From Planctomycetota bacterium (GTDB lineage Bacteria > Planctomycetota > MHYJ01 > JACQXL01 > JACQZI01), in assembly GCA_016207825.1 (NCBI GenBank), contig JACQZI010000014.1, positions 3,183-67,182 of the forward strand: a stretch of DNA of 64,000 nt, written 5' to 3'. The notes below the pieces were generated by a model that was given only the letters and a program-made list of their open reading frames with translations, ran no database searches and had not been told where the DNA came from. Positions within the stretch are counted from its first letter, which is position 1; each line of letters begins with the position of its first letter. Shown piece by piece: positions 9,462 to 18,012 of the stretch. A program made the translations under genes and the position numbers.

Positions 9462-12293
9462 ATGAAAGAAAACATCATGAACTACAAAGATACCATCAAC
9501 CTCCCCAAAACCAATTTCTCCATGAAAGCCGACCTGGTAAAGAAGGAGCCGCTTATCAGGGAAAAATGGGTGCAGTCAAAACTCTATGAAAAAATCCGCG
9601 AACTGCGCAAAGGCAAGCCCAAATACATCCTGCACGACGGGCCGCCCTATGCCAACGGAGATGTCCATGTCGGCACGGCTTTGAATAAAATACTCAAGGA
9701 TATCGTGGTCAAATTCAAGACCATGCAGGGCTTCGATTCCCCCTATGTCCCGGGCTGGGATTGCCACGGGCTTCCTATCGAGCACCGTGTCATGACCAAA
9801 CTCGGCGAGAAAGCCAAAACCATGCCCAAAGCCGATATCCGCAAAGAATGCGAGAAATACGCCCGCGGCTTTATCGATATCCAAAGGAAACAATTCCTCA
9901 CCCTCGGCGTCCTGGGCGAATGGGATAATCCTTACCTCACCCTCAACCCTTCATATGAAGCGGCTATTATAGAAGTCTTCGGCGACCTGGTCCAAAAAGG
10001 ATTCGTCTACCGTAAGCTTAAACCCATCCACTGGTGCATGAGCTGCGAAACCGCCCTGGCCGAAGCGGAACTGGAATACGCCGATGAAAAAAGCCCCTCT
10101 ATCTACGTTAAGTTTTTAATGAACACTGAACAATTAAAAAGTAAAATCCCTGAATGTTCATTGTCCACCGTTCCCTGCTCATTCTTTATTTGGACGACCA
10201 CACCCTGGACGCTCCCGGCAAACGTGGCAGTGGCGTTAAATCCGGCATTTGAATATGCAATCGTTGAATACACGGACAAAAAATCCGATAAGGCGGAAAT
10301 ATTAATCTTTGCCGAGTCGCTAGTTAGTAAGGTAATGGAAACAATCGGCATCAAGGATTATAAGATAAAAGGCAAATTCAAGGGAAGCTCTTTCGAAGGG
10401 CTCACTTACCAGCACCCGTTTATCAAAAGGGAATGCCGGGCGATATTGGCGGATTACGTCACACTGGAAGACGGCACCGGAATCGTCCACATCGCCCCGG
10501 GCCACGGGCAGGAAGACTATGAAAGCGGCTTAAGCTACAAACTCCCCGTTTTAAGCCCGGTTGATAAAAGCGGGCGGCTGACCGAAGAGGCCGGCATCTT
10601 CCCGGGAGAAAAGGTCTTTGACGCCGACCCGAAAATCTGCGCCATGCTGGAAGAAAAGGGCAATCTCCTCATGAAAAAGGACGTCGTCCATTCATACCCG
10701 CACTGCTGGCGCTGCAAGAAACCGGTCATCTTCCGCGCCACCGAACAGTGGTTTATTTCCGTTGACCATAATGATACGCGCCAAAAAGCGCTTGACCAAA
10801 CCCGGAAAGTCAAGTGGGTGCCTGCCTGGGGAGAAACGCGCATCTCCAGCATGCTTGAACAGCGGCCGGATTGGTGCATCTCCCGCCAGCGCAACTGGGG
10901 CGTCCCCATCCCGGTTTTCTACTGCGCCAAGTGCCATGAGCCGCTTCTGGATAAAAAGATAATCGATATCGTCCGGGAAACATTCCGCAAGGAAGGCGCG
11001 ATGAGCTGGTTTGTGAAACAGCCGGTTGATTTCCTCCCTAAAGAAACTAAATGCGCCAAGTGCGGCCATACTGAATTCATTAAAGAAAACGATATTTTCG
11101 ATGTCTGGTTTGAATCCGGCTCCAGTTTCCGCGGAGCAGTGATAGAAAATAAACAGCTCCACTTCCCGGCGGATTTATATTTGGAAGGCACAGACCAGCA
11201 CAGGGGCTGGTTCCAGCTTTCGCTCCTGCCTTCTGTCATGACGCGCGGCGTGGCGCCGTTTAAAACCGTCCTGACGCACGGATTTGTCATCACGCCCGAA
11301 GGCGAGAAAGTCTCCAAATCCAAGGGCGGGCTTTTGCTGGCGGACGAAATGGTCGGGAAAGTCGGTGCGGATATCATCCGCTTGTGGATTTCTTCCATCA
11401 ACTTCACGGAAGATATCCCGGTTTCCATGAATATCCTGCAGGAAAAAGGCGACCCATACAGGAAGATTCGCAATACCTTCCGCTACCTCTTAGGCAATAT
11501 CAATGACTTTAACCCCAAAGCCAACATGGTGAAATACGAATCCATGACAGAAATCGATAAATGGGCATTGAGCAAGCTCCATAACCTTATCAAAGTCATC
11601 ACCGCGGCTTATGATTCTTTCGAATTCCACAAGGCATACCGCGAGATTTACGAATTCTGCGTGGTGGAGATGAGCTCGTTTTATATAGATGTCCTTAAAG
11701 ACCGGCTCTATACATTTGCCGTGGATAGCGTTGAGCGGCGTTCGGCACAGACCGTGATGCACGAAATTGCCACGGGCCTGACCAAGCTGGTCGCGCCGAT
11801 TCTCGCCCACACGGCCGAGGAAATCTGGACGGAAATCAACCTGGATGGAAAACAGGAAAGCGTCCATCTGGCCGACTGGCCCAAGGCGAATGACAAATAC
11901 ATCAATGCGGAGCTGGAAGCCAACTGGGCGAAGCTCTTAAAGATTAAGACCGAGGTAAGCAGGAAGCTCGACACACTAAGAAAAGACGGGACGCTGGGGA
12001 GCTCGCTTGAAGCCGAGGTAACGCTTTACACGGAAAACGCGGAGTGGTCAAAGCTCCTGAAACAGTATGAGAAATCCCTGCCTGCAATATTGATAATTTC
12101 CCAGGCGCACCTTGCGGAGAAAAAGCCGGAAAACGCCGGCGCTGGAACCGATATCCCGGAAATCTTTATCGCGGCAAAGAAATGCAGTTACCAGAAATGC
12201 GAGCGGTGCTGGAACTATCGGGAAGCTGTGGGCAAGGATAATAACTATCCGACCCTCTGCGACCGTTGCATCCCGGTAATCAGCGGGAAATAG
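9462..12293 (+). CDS. ileS: Isoleucyl-tRNA synthetase
   Basis: 943 residues, full length for bacterial IleRS. The class I signature is 'PYANGDVHVGTALNKILKD' near residue 65, with HVGT in place of the usual HxGH (the last His is Thr, a variant I recall in a subset of IleRS). The KMSKS loop reads 'EKVSKSKGG' near residue 615. The CP1 editing domain is present ('FIWTTTPWTLPANVA'). The C-terminus carries the zinc knuckle 'CSYQKCERCWNYR' ... 'TLCDRC'. It charges tRNA-Ile with isoleucine in the cytoplasm and hydrolyses Val-tRNA-Ile. An internal Met at residue 6 is an alternative start. Its last codons form the first copy of a 16-bp direct repeat that flanks the next gene. Confidence 0.98.
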   Translation: MKENIMNYKDTINLPKTNFSMKADLVKKEPLIREKWVQSKLYEKIRELRKGKPKYILHDGPPYANGDVHVGTALNKILKDIVVKFKTMQGFDSPYVPGWDCHGLPIEHRVMTKLGEKAKTMPKADIRKECEKYARGFIDIQRKQFLTLGVLGEWDNPYLTLNPSYEAAIIEVFGDLVQKGFVYRKLKPIHWCMSCETALAEAELEYADEKSPSIYVKFLMNTEQLKSKIPECSLSTVPCSFFIWTTTPWTLPANVAVALNPAFEYAIVEYTDKKSDKAEILIFAESLVSKVMETIGIKDYKIKGKFKGSSFEGLTYQHPFIKRECRAILADYVTLEDGTGIVHIAPGHGQEDYESGLSYKLPVLSPVDKSGRLTEEAGIFPGEKVFDADPKICAMLEEKGNLLMKKDVVHSYPHCWRCKKPVIFRATEQWFISVDHNDTRQKALDQTRKVKWVPAWGETRISSMLEQRPDWCISRQRNWGVPIPVFYCAKCHEPLLDKKIIDIVRETFRKEGAMSWFVKQPVDFLPKETKCAKCGHTEFIKENDIFDVWFESGSSFRGAVIENKQLHFPADLYLEGTDQHRGWFQLSLLPSVMTRGVAPFKTVLTHGFVITPEGEKVSKSKGGLLLADEMVGKVGADIIRLWISSINFTEDIPVSMNILQEKGDPYRKIRNTFRYLLGNINDFNPKANMVKYESMTEIDKWALSKLHNLIKVITAAYDSFEFHKAYREIYEFCVVEMSSFYIDVLKDRLYTFAVDSVERRSAQTVMHEIATGLTKLVAPILAHTAEEIWTEINLDGKQESVHLADWPKANDKYINAELEANWAKLLKIKTEVSRKLDTLRKDGTLGSSLEAEVTLYTENAEWSKLLKQYEKSLPAILIISQAHLAEKKPENAGAGTDIPEIFIAAKKCSYQKCERCWNYREAVGKDNNYPTLCDRCIPVISGK
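12277..12292 (+). repeat. 16-bp direct repeat, copy 1 (3' end of ileS)
   Basis: TAATCAGCGGGAAATA overlaps the last ileS codons and the first two bases of its stop codon. The identical 16 bases recur at 13666-13681, bracketing the ATPase gene. Confidence 0.85.
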
Positions 12294-12371
12294 CTTAGCA
12301 GGCGTTTTGGAAAAAGGCGGGGCTTCGCCCGATGGCATTCCCGGAACAGAAAATATAAAAACATTAATCAT

Positions 12372-12398
12372 TTGACAGAAACTTTCCTTTGATATAAT
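12372..12398 (+). promoter_or_regulatory. Sigma70-type promoter of the DUF4143 ATPase
   Basis: TTGACA (12372-12377) and TATAAT (12393-12398) with a 15-base spacer, a little short; TAATAT at 12395-12400 would give 17. A palindromic operator candidate begins four bases downstream. Confidence 0.6.
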
Positions 12399-12401
12399 AT
12401 A

Positions 12402-12430
12402 GTTCACGTTGTGAACGTTTTACGTTCACG
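12402..12430. promoter_or_regulatory. Palindromic operator candidate at the transcription start
   Basis: GTTCAC-GTT-GTGAAC (12402-12416) is a perfect 6-bp inverted repeat, and a third half-site ACGTTCACG follows at 12422-12430. It lies over the expected start of transcription, a classic position for a repressor. No dedicated repressor gene is adjacent, so autoregulation by the ATPase, or control in trans, is possible (inference). Confidence 0.55.
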
Positions 12431-12441
12431 GCAATGCAAAT

Positions 12442-13668
12442 ATGAAAACCGCGTCCTACAGGAAAAGATGGCTGACCGGCCTGATATCAGATTCGATTAA
12501 AACATTTAAAGTGGTTGTCTTAACCGGCGCCCGCCAGACCGGTAAAACCACTCTGCTGCGCGAGGAATCGCTCTTTAACGTCTGGCATTATATTTCACTT
12601 GATGATTTTGAGTTATTAGCGCGCGCCCAGAAAGACCCTTCTAACCTCTGGTTTGGCCGGAAACGGGTGATTATTGACGAAGCGCAGAAATCAACTAGGC
12701 TTCTTTCCGCCATAAAACACGCGGTGGATTCCGACCCCAAACAGCGGTTTGTCCTTTCCGGGTCGGCTAACCTGCTTTTAATGAAAAGGATCTCTGAAAG
12801 TTTAGCCGGCCGGGCGGTATATTTCGTGTTATATCCGATGAGCCTGGGCGAGATACATAAAAAGGCGGCGGATAACCCGCTTATCCCGCTTTTCGCGGGG
12901 AAATCACCCAAAGCATCAGTAAAAAGCAATACGGATATTATCGATTGCCTCTTAAAAGGATTAATGCCTCCGCTTTTGGCCATTAAAGGGCGTAAGCCGG
13001 TTTTGGAATGGTGGGAAGGCTATATTGCCACATACTTAGAGCGTGATTTAAGGGATTTATCGCAAATAGATTCCCTGCCGGATTTCCGGCGCCTGATGGG
13101 CGTCTTAGCCGCGCGGACTGGAAATATATTGAACCGGGCGGATGCCGCGCGTGATGCCGGATTATCCCGCCCGACCGCTACCCGTTATATCAACCTACTG
13201 GAAGTCTCCCATATTATTGAATTAGTGTCCGGCTATTTTAAGAACCGGACCAAGCGGGTGGTAAAAGCCCCCAAAATATACTGGCTTGACCCGGCATTGG
13301 CAGTTTTCCTGATGGGCATTTATGATGCCAAAGCATTAAAGCAGGCGCGGGAGCTCGGCGCGCTTTTTGAAGGGCTGGTTTATCACCACCTCAGGATATG
13401 GAATAATCTTTTGACCCCCCGCGGAAGGATATACTATTGGCGCACCGAAAACGGGACCGAAGTGGATTTTATCCTGGAATACGGCAGGAAACTCCTAGCA
13501 TTGGAAATAAAGAAAAGCGATAAAATCAGCTATGCGGATACGGCTAACCTGAGGGCGTTTATCGAACAACATCCGCAAACGGAACAGGGTATAGTAATTT
13601 ACACAGGGAAAGAGGTAAAACGGATTACTGAAAAAATAACCGCAATCCCGTGGACTTATTTTACCTAA
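12442..13668 (+). CDS. AAA ATPase with C-terminal DUF4143 domain
   Basis: 408 residues. Walker A 'LTGARQTGKTTLL' near residue 30, Walker B 'RVIIDEAQKS' near 76, sensor-like 'FVLSGSANLLLMKRISESL', then 'LAGRAVYFVLYPMSLGEI', typical of the AAA_14/DUF4143 family. The C-terminal part contains a winged-helix-like segment ('DAARDAGLSRPTATRYINLL') and a nuclease-fold-like block 'IYYWRTENGTEVDFILEY' ... 'LALEIKKS', resembling the PD-(D/E)XK core (D, E-x-K). The family is common on mobile or accessory loci and its role is poorly known. The gene has its own promoter and operator and is bracketed by a 16-bp direct repeat, suggesting insertion behind ileS. Confidence 0.9.
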   Translation: MKTASYRKRWLTGLISDSIKTFKVVVLTGARQTGKTTLLREESLFNVWHYISLDDFELLARAQKDPSNLWFGRKRVIIDEAQKSTRLLSAIKHAVDSDPKQRFVLSGSANLLLMKRISESLAGRAVYFVLYPMSLGEIHKKAADNPLIPLFAGKSPKASVKSNTDIIDCLLKGLMPPLLAIKGRKPVLEWWEGYIATYLERDLRDLSQIDSLPDFRRLMGVLAARTGNILNRADAARDAGLSRPTATRYINLLEVSHIIELVSGYFKNRTKRVVKAPKIYWLDPALAVFLMGIYDAKALKQARELGALFEGLVYHHLRIWNNLLTPRGRIYYWRTENGTEVDFILEYGRKLLALEIKKSDKISYADTANLRAFIEQHPQTEQGIVIYTGKEVKRITEKITAIPWTYFT

Positions 13669-13681
13669 TCAGCGGGAAATA
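13666..13681 (+). repeat. 16-bp direct repeat, copy 2 (end of ATPase gene)
   Basis: Exact second copy of TAATCAGCGGGAAATA; its first three bases are the ATPase stop codon. Read in the ileS phase it would again encode the IleS C-terminal residues ISGK and a stop. Confidence 0.85.
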
Positions 13682-13836
13682 ACTAATTAGACGGGGATTT
13701 AGAATGTAGTTGTCCCGCTTCATCCCGCCCTAAAGGACTTCCCCCTAAAGGGGACTATAGCCTTTGGTCGCAAGGCGGGACTACGGGGACGTCGCTGGGC
13801 TCCGTTAGTTATATTATATAAATAAGGAGATGAAAT

Positions 13837-14895
13837 ATGACGCTACAAAACACTAAGAAATGGATGATTGCACTGATGCTTATCGCCGCGGCGGCGCTTA
13901 TAATGCAGTGCTCAAATACCGGAAGCACCGTTGAAGCCAAGAAACCTGTCTTCCTAAAAGCAACCCCGGAAAACCTGAAAGCCATCCCGATAGACCAACT
14001 CTATAAAACATTCGTCGATGTGGAAAAGAATGAAATCATAGATTTCCCGGAGTTCATCAATCGGATGAAAGGCGTCCAGGTGCTCTTATTCGGGGAAAGC
14101 CATAACAACGAACCCCAGCACGCCCTCCAGCTGGAGGTCTTAAAGGCTTTTAATGAAGACAAAGGCCATAAAACAGTCCTGGCAATGGAATTCCTTTACC
14201 GCCCCATCCAAAAAGAGCTTGATGCCTATACCGCCGGGAAGATGACCGAGGCGGAATTAGTCCCTCTTATCCTGCAGGGATTGAATAAAGACTGGTATGA
14301 TAAATATTATCGGAGGTTCATCCTTTACGCCGGGGAAAACAAACTGCCCCTGCTCGGGCTTAATGTCTATAACCCGCTCAAGGCAAAATATTCACAGGTC
14401 GGCTGGGACGGACTGACCGACGAGGAAAAGCAATACGTCGCCAAAGATATAGATTTGACCAACAAGGCGCACAAGGAATACATACATAAGCAATCCGAGG
14501 CGATGATTCAAATGGGCGTCTTTACCGAGGAGCAATTCGACCGGATGTATTGGGGGCAATGCGTCTGGGATGAAACCATGGGGGAAACCATTGCCAATTA
14601 TTTTAAGGCGTATTTTCATTATGCAGATGCGCCTAGGATACCGGTCCGGATAATGGCGATTGAGGGGCGGGCGCATATTGAATACAAGTTTAACACACCC
14701 AGCCGGGCGGCCAAGCGGTATCAGATGAACTATAAGACCCTGATTCCGGTGGAGACAAACGCGCAGGGCAAGGTGGATTACGGGCAATTATTGAGTTCCG
14801 GGATAGCGGATTTTATCACCTTTTCCCCAGAATCGCCGGAAGCGGACATGTCTAAATTCCCCAAGAAGATGTTCCAGAAAATCGTTCCACGATAA
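13837..14895 (+). CDS. ChaN-like haem-binding lipoprotein family protein
   Basis: 352 residues with an AAGGAG-type ribosome site before the ATG. A hydrophobic signal segment ends at Cys25 ('LIMQC'), a plausible but imperfect lipobox. The body matches the ChaN/PF04187 family: 'VQVLLFGESHNNEPQH' (about 82-97), 'VLAMEFLYRPIQ', 'LGLNVYN', 'QCVWDETMGETIANYF' and 'IMAIEGRAHIEY'. Family members are outer-membrane-anchored proteins implicated in iron or haem handling in some bacteria. No haem or iron transport genes are adjacent, so the substrate is open. The tail 'SPESPEADMSKFPKKM' is hydrophilic. Confidence 0.8.
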   Translation: MTLQNTKKWMIALMLIAAAALIMQCSNTGSTVEAKKPVFLKATPENLKAIPIDQLYKTFVDVEKNEIIDFPEFINRMKGVQVLLFGESHNNEPQHALQLEVLKAFNEDKGHKTVLAMEFLYRPIQKELDAYTAGKMTEAELVPLILQGLNKDWYDKYYRRFILYAGENKLPLLGLNVYNPLKAKYSQVGWDGLTDEEKQYVAKDIDLTNKAHKEYIHKQSEAMIQMGVFTEEQFDRMYWGQCVWDETMGETIANYFKAYFHYADAPRIPVRIMAIEGRAHIEYKFNTPSRAAKRYQMNYKTLIPVETNAQGKVDYGQLLSSGIADFITFSPESPEADMSKFPKKMFQKIVPR

Positions 14896-14977
14896 CTTTA
14901 ATCAGATTTTCAGTGGTTAGGACTATAGTCCTACACCATAAGGAAGAGGGGAAATAGGGTTCGGGGTTAGATACAAT

Positions 14978-15006
14978 AAAAAAAGGGGCGTTCCGAAGAA
15001 TGCCCC
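14978..15006 (-). terminator. Intrinsic terminator (minus strand)
   Basis: On the minus strand GGGGCATTC-TTCG-GAACGCCCC forms a 9-bp stem with one mismatch and a UUCG tetraloop, followed by seven T. It lies directly behind the minus-strand gene remnant at 15032-15133, whose intact ancestor it would have terminated. Confidence 0.65.
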
Positions 15007-15031
15007 CGATTTATCATTGGTTTGACAAAAG

Positions 15032-15133
15032 TTAGACCTGGGAAACTTTCACCTCCAAGAACAGTTGCCCGTTCTCTTTGATGAAATTAAGGTGGCTTGC
15101 GCCGTCCGGAGTAAAGCGATTTAGCTCTAACCC
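15032..15133 (-). pseudogene. C-terminal remnant of a homologue of the 49103 gene
   Basis: The minus strand encodes a short frame ending 'GQLFLEVKVSQV' and a stop. It aligns with the last 34 residues of the protein at 49103-49900 (ending 'GQLFLSVKVSQV'), including 'GASHLNFIKENG' against 'GASHLDFVKDNG'. Upstream of about 15133 the similarity is lost and I see no start. This is the 3' scar of a deleted gene, still followed by its terminator. It shows that this orphan family once had a second member on this chromosome. Confidence 0.75.
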
Positions 15134-15237
15134 CTTATTTATTAATACCAATCATTCTAATTATCCGAAGTATTTACTGCGGAAAGAACCATATCAATCT
15201 GAGCCCTATAAACTTTGGAACAGCTAAAGATTTCGCA

Positions 15238-15470
15238 CCCCACCGGACAGATAAACACACCCCCCTCTACCCATCCCCCCTATACCCCCTCCCCACCCCC
15301 TTTATATCTTCTACCCTACCCCTATCTGGAGTATGCCGAGATTCTATTTAAGGGGAACAAAATAGCCTATTCATCCCGAAGCCGGGATGGCTACCCCCTC
15401 TACCCACCTCCCCTATACTCCCCTCCCTACCCCCATTCGGGGGGAGTAGAAAAACTGGAATAGGGGGTGC
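15238..15470. repeat. C/T-rich low-complexity tract
   Basis: Long runs of C interrupted by T, A and 'TAC', for example CCCCCCTATACCCCCTCCCC. The strand asymmetry is strong (homopyrimidine on +). A proline-rich 82-codon frame (15215-15463) exists only because CCC and CCT codons abound and has no ribosome site, so I do not call it a gene. Confidence 0.6.
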
Positions 15471-15841
15471 GACGGGAAAACGGATTTAAAGTTAGAATCT
15501 GCTAATCTGTGAAATTTATAGATTAGACTTTTCCCAATGTTTCAGAGTGTTTCATCCCCCATGCCCGCCCTATCTGACTATTATTAATGGGCTTAGGGAA
15601 GGCGGGGAAACGGTTTTAGGCGTTTTGGAAATCCGAATTACCGCTCACCTCGTTAGCCAGGATGCGGGCTAAAAACCGACTCCTTAAACCACCGATCATG
15701 GATAGATGACTCCGGCAAGATACTTTTATGAAGTCTGTTCTCCAGTCTTATGTATCCCCTTGTTCCCGTTTATGAGAAGTGTGATATGGACTTGTGTAGA
15801 ATGTTAACAGGTAGTTTAAACCACTCCATTCAAACTTAAAC
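15471..15841. other. Gene-free stretch
   Basis: No open frame with a credible start, no tRNA-like fold recognised. The 14-base string AGGCGTTTTGGAAA at about 15618 also occurs after ileS (about 12300). Together with the gene remnant and the C-rich tract this makes almost 1 kb of apparently decayed DNA. Confidence 0.5.
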
Positions 15842-15870
15842 TTGACTTTTCGGGAAATGGCTGATATTAT
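15842..15870 (+). promoter_or_regulatory. Promoter giving a nearly leaderless transcript (PP-loop gene)
   Basis: TTGACT (15842-15847), 17 bases, TATTAT (15865-15870). Transcription would begin near 15877, about three bases before the ATG at 15880. Confidence 0.6.
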
Positions 15871-15879
15871 TTCATCCTT

Positions 15880-16890
15880 ATGGTAAAAGCAATCGGGCTT
15901 CTTTCAGGCGGGCTGGACAGCCTCCTTGCCGTGGAACTCATCCATAAACAGGGAATCGATATCACCGCGCTCCACTTCACCACCCCATTCTGCCAGTGCG
16001 ACAACCATAAAGACGGATGCAAGTCGAGCATCACGGTAATCTCCGAGAAACTCGGCATAAAGGTCAAGACCGTCAATAACACCGCGGAATTCCTTAAAAT
16101 AATCCAGCGCCCCAGGCACGGTTACGGCAAGAATATGAATCCGTGCATAGATTGCCGCATCCTCATGCTCAAAACCGCCGGTGAATATATGAAAGAAAAC
16201 GGCGCCTCCTTCCTTTTTACGGGAGAAGTCCTGGGACAGCGCCCGATGTCCCAGCATAAGCAGTCGCTCGACCTAATCGAAAAGAAAAGCGGCTTGACCG
16301 GGCTTATCCTGCGCCCGCTTTCCGCGAAGTTCCTGGAGCCGACCATCCCGGAAAAGGAAGGCTGGGTAGACCGCGCCAAGCTCATGGGACTCTCCGGACG
16401 CGGCAGGCGCGACCAGATGAACCTGGCGAAACTCTTCGAGATAAAAGATTATCCATGCCCGGCAGGCGGATGCTTACTCACCGACCCGGAATTCTGCGCG
16501 CGGTTAAAAGACCTGATTAAATACGGCTCGTTAGCCGTAAGCGAAATAATAATCTTGAGGCTCGGCCGCCATTTCCGGATAGATAAAAAGACCAAACTAA
16601 TCGTCGGGCGGAACGAGCAGGAAAACGACCGATTGGTTGCCATGGAAAAGGAAGGCGACACCGTGATTGACATGACCGATTGCCCCGGCCCGGCGGGAAT
16701 CCTGCGCGGGGAAACAAACGAGGCGAATATCATGCTGGCGGCACAAATCACCGCGCGCTACGCGGACCATTCGGAAACGGCCGATACCATTCTTACGGCT
16801 GTTTTAAAGGCTAAGGGGCAGGTGTTAAGGGAGATGGCAGTACAACCGCTATCACAGGACAAGATTAAAAATTATATTATAACTAAATAA
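15880..16890 (+). CDS. PP-loop ATPase, ThiI/MnmA-like tRNA-thiolation family
   Basis: 336 residues. The N-terminus has the PP-loop 'LLSGGLDSLLAVEL' that binds ATP in adenylating sulfur transferases and N-type synthetases. Cysteines occur in 'FCQCDNHKDGC', 'NPCIDCRILML' (about 86-96) and 'YPCPAGGCLLT', suggesting metal or persulfide chemistry. The middle matches the conserved 'FLFTGEVLGQRPMSQHKQSL' of this uncharacterised branch, which is often annotated as tRNA 2- or 4-thiouridine related. The precise substrate is unproven. No ribosome site is visible and the promoter suggests a leaderless mRNA. It is followed 49 bases later by the glucosidase-like gene. Confidence 0.8.
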   Translation: MVKAIGLLSGGLDSLLAVELIHKQGIDITALHFTTPFCQCDNHKDGCKSSITVISEKLGIKVKTVNNTAEFLKIIQRPRHGYGKNMNPCIDCRILMLKTAGEYMKENGASFLFTGEVLGQRPMSQHKQSLDLIEKKSGLTGLILRPLSAKFLEPTIPEKEGWVDRAKLMGLSGRGRRDQMNLAKLFEIKDYPCPAGGCLLTDPEFCARLKDLIKYGSLAVSEIIILRLGRHFRIDKKTKLIVGRNEQENDRLVAMEKEGDTVIDMTDCPGPAGILRGETNEANIMLAAQITARYADHSETADTILTAVLKAKGQVLREMAVQPLSQDKIKNYIITK

Positions 16891-16939
16891 ATCTCTGTCC
16901 CTAAAGGGAGGCAGTAGCTCTGTCCTCTGTGGTGAATAA

Positions 16940-18010
16940 ATGAAACGTCTGAAAATAAACGGGGAGACCTGTAATATCTACCAGGCGGGATTGCCGGGAT
17001 TCCCGCGCAACTTCACCCGGGACGGAATCATTTCCGCCATCCTTGCCGGCAATGCCGAGATGCTCAAGGGACAAATCGAGTTTTCCTCCATACACCAAGG
17101 CGTAAAGAAGGATTCCAAGACAGGAGAGGAATCCGGTAAAATCTTCCACGAATATCCAGGCATCATGATAAGAGAACTTTCAACCGAATTCAATGCCTGC
17201 GATACGACCGCCCTTTATATAATCGGACACTGGCATTACCGCAAGCTCACCGATGATGACGCGCTCTTAAACCGCTACCGGAACAACCTCACCAGGGGAG
17301 TTAATTATATCCTAAACCACTTGGACAAGCGTGATTTATTCATAGAAGACCCGTTATTCTGTAACGCGAACAGGTTTTCGCTTAAAGTGACTTACTGGAA
17401 AGATTCCTCGATTATCGGGAGATCTGAAGGCGAGCCGGCGTATCCGGTGGTTTATCCATTGGCGCATATCCAGAACATGAACGCGTTAAGATGCGCTTCC
17501 GATATGCTGGAGATGGGGAAGCTAAAGGCCATTGCCGAAAAGATGCGCCGCGTGTTGGATATGCTTTATGATGAAAAGTCGGGCGCGTTTTATTTGGCGC
17601 TGGATAAAAAAGGGGCAATCAGCGGCGTAAGCTCGGATTCGCTCCATGCCCTCTTTTACCTGGAGCCGGGGGATTTATCGCCTGATAAAATCAAGGCGAT
17701 TGCGGAATCCGCGAAAGCGCTGGAAACCCCCATCGGCTACCGCACCTTAAGCCCTGAATTGGCCGGGGAATTAAAGAGCTCGTATCACACCAGGACGGTC
17801 TGGCCTTTTGAGCAGGCGATAATCCACGCCGGGGCAAAGAAGTTCGGCTTGAAGCATGTCATGGAAGTGAGTGAGCGGATTCTCCCTGTTTTAGATACTG
17901 ACCCGGAGATATTCGTGCTTGAAGACAATGAATGTAAAAAAGGCGGATGCGACCCGCAACTGTGGACGCTTGCCGCGAAGGAATACTTCAAATCCAAAAA
18001 AGCGCTTTAA
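16940..18010 (+). CDS. Six-hairpin glycosidase-like protein (amylo-1,6-glucosidase type)
   Basis: 356 residues. 'GFPRNFTRDGIISAIL' (about 20-35) resembles the catalytic-barrel opening of glycogen-debranching and related (alpha/alpha)6 glycosidases; 'LSTEFNACDTTALYII', 'HTRTVWPFEQAII' and 'CDPQLWTLAAKEYF' continue the pattern of the toroid. It is shorter than full debranching enzymes (single domain, no signal peptide), so it is probably a cytoplasmic hydrolase of alpha-glucans or of a small glycoside. The substrate is unknown. The stop is immediately followed by the convergent end of the radical SAM gene, two bases away. Confidence 0.72.
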   Translation: MKRLKINGETCNIYQAGLPGFPRNFTRDGIISAILAGNAEMLKGQIEFSSIHQGVKKDSKTGEESGKIFHEYPGIMIRELSTEFNACDTTALYIIGHWHYRKLTDDDALLNRYRNNLTRGVNYILNHLDKRDLFIEDPLFCNANRFSLKVTYWKDSSIIGRSEGEPAYPVVYPLAHIQNMNALRCASDMLEMGKLKAIAEKMRRVLDMLYDEKSGAFYLALDKKGAISGVSSDSLHALFYLEPGDLSPDKIKAIAESAKALETPIGYRTLSPELAGELKSSYHTRTVWPFEQAIIHAGAKKFGLKHVMEVSERILPVLDTDPEIFVLEDNECKKGGCDPQLWTLAAKEYFKSKKAL

Positions 18011-18012
18011 CC

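Noticed and set aside
10100-10190. Palindromic insert inside ileS
   Set aside because: The segment between 'YVKF' and 'FIWTTTPWT' is naturally variable in IleRS and the inverted repeats are weak.
15215-15463. Proline-rich 82-residue protein
   Set aside because: The frame is created by a C/T-rich tract, has no ribosome site and no recognisable domain.
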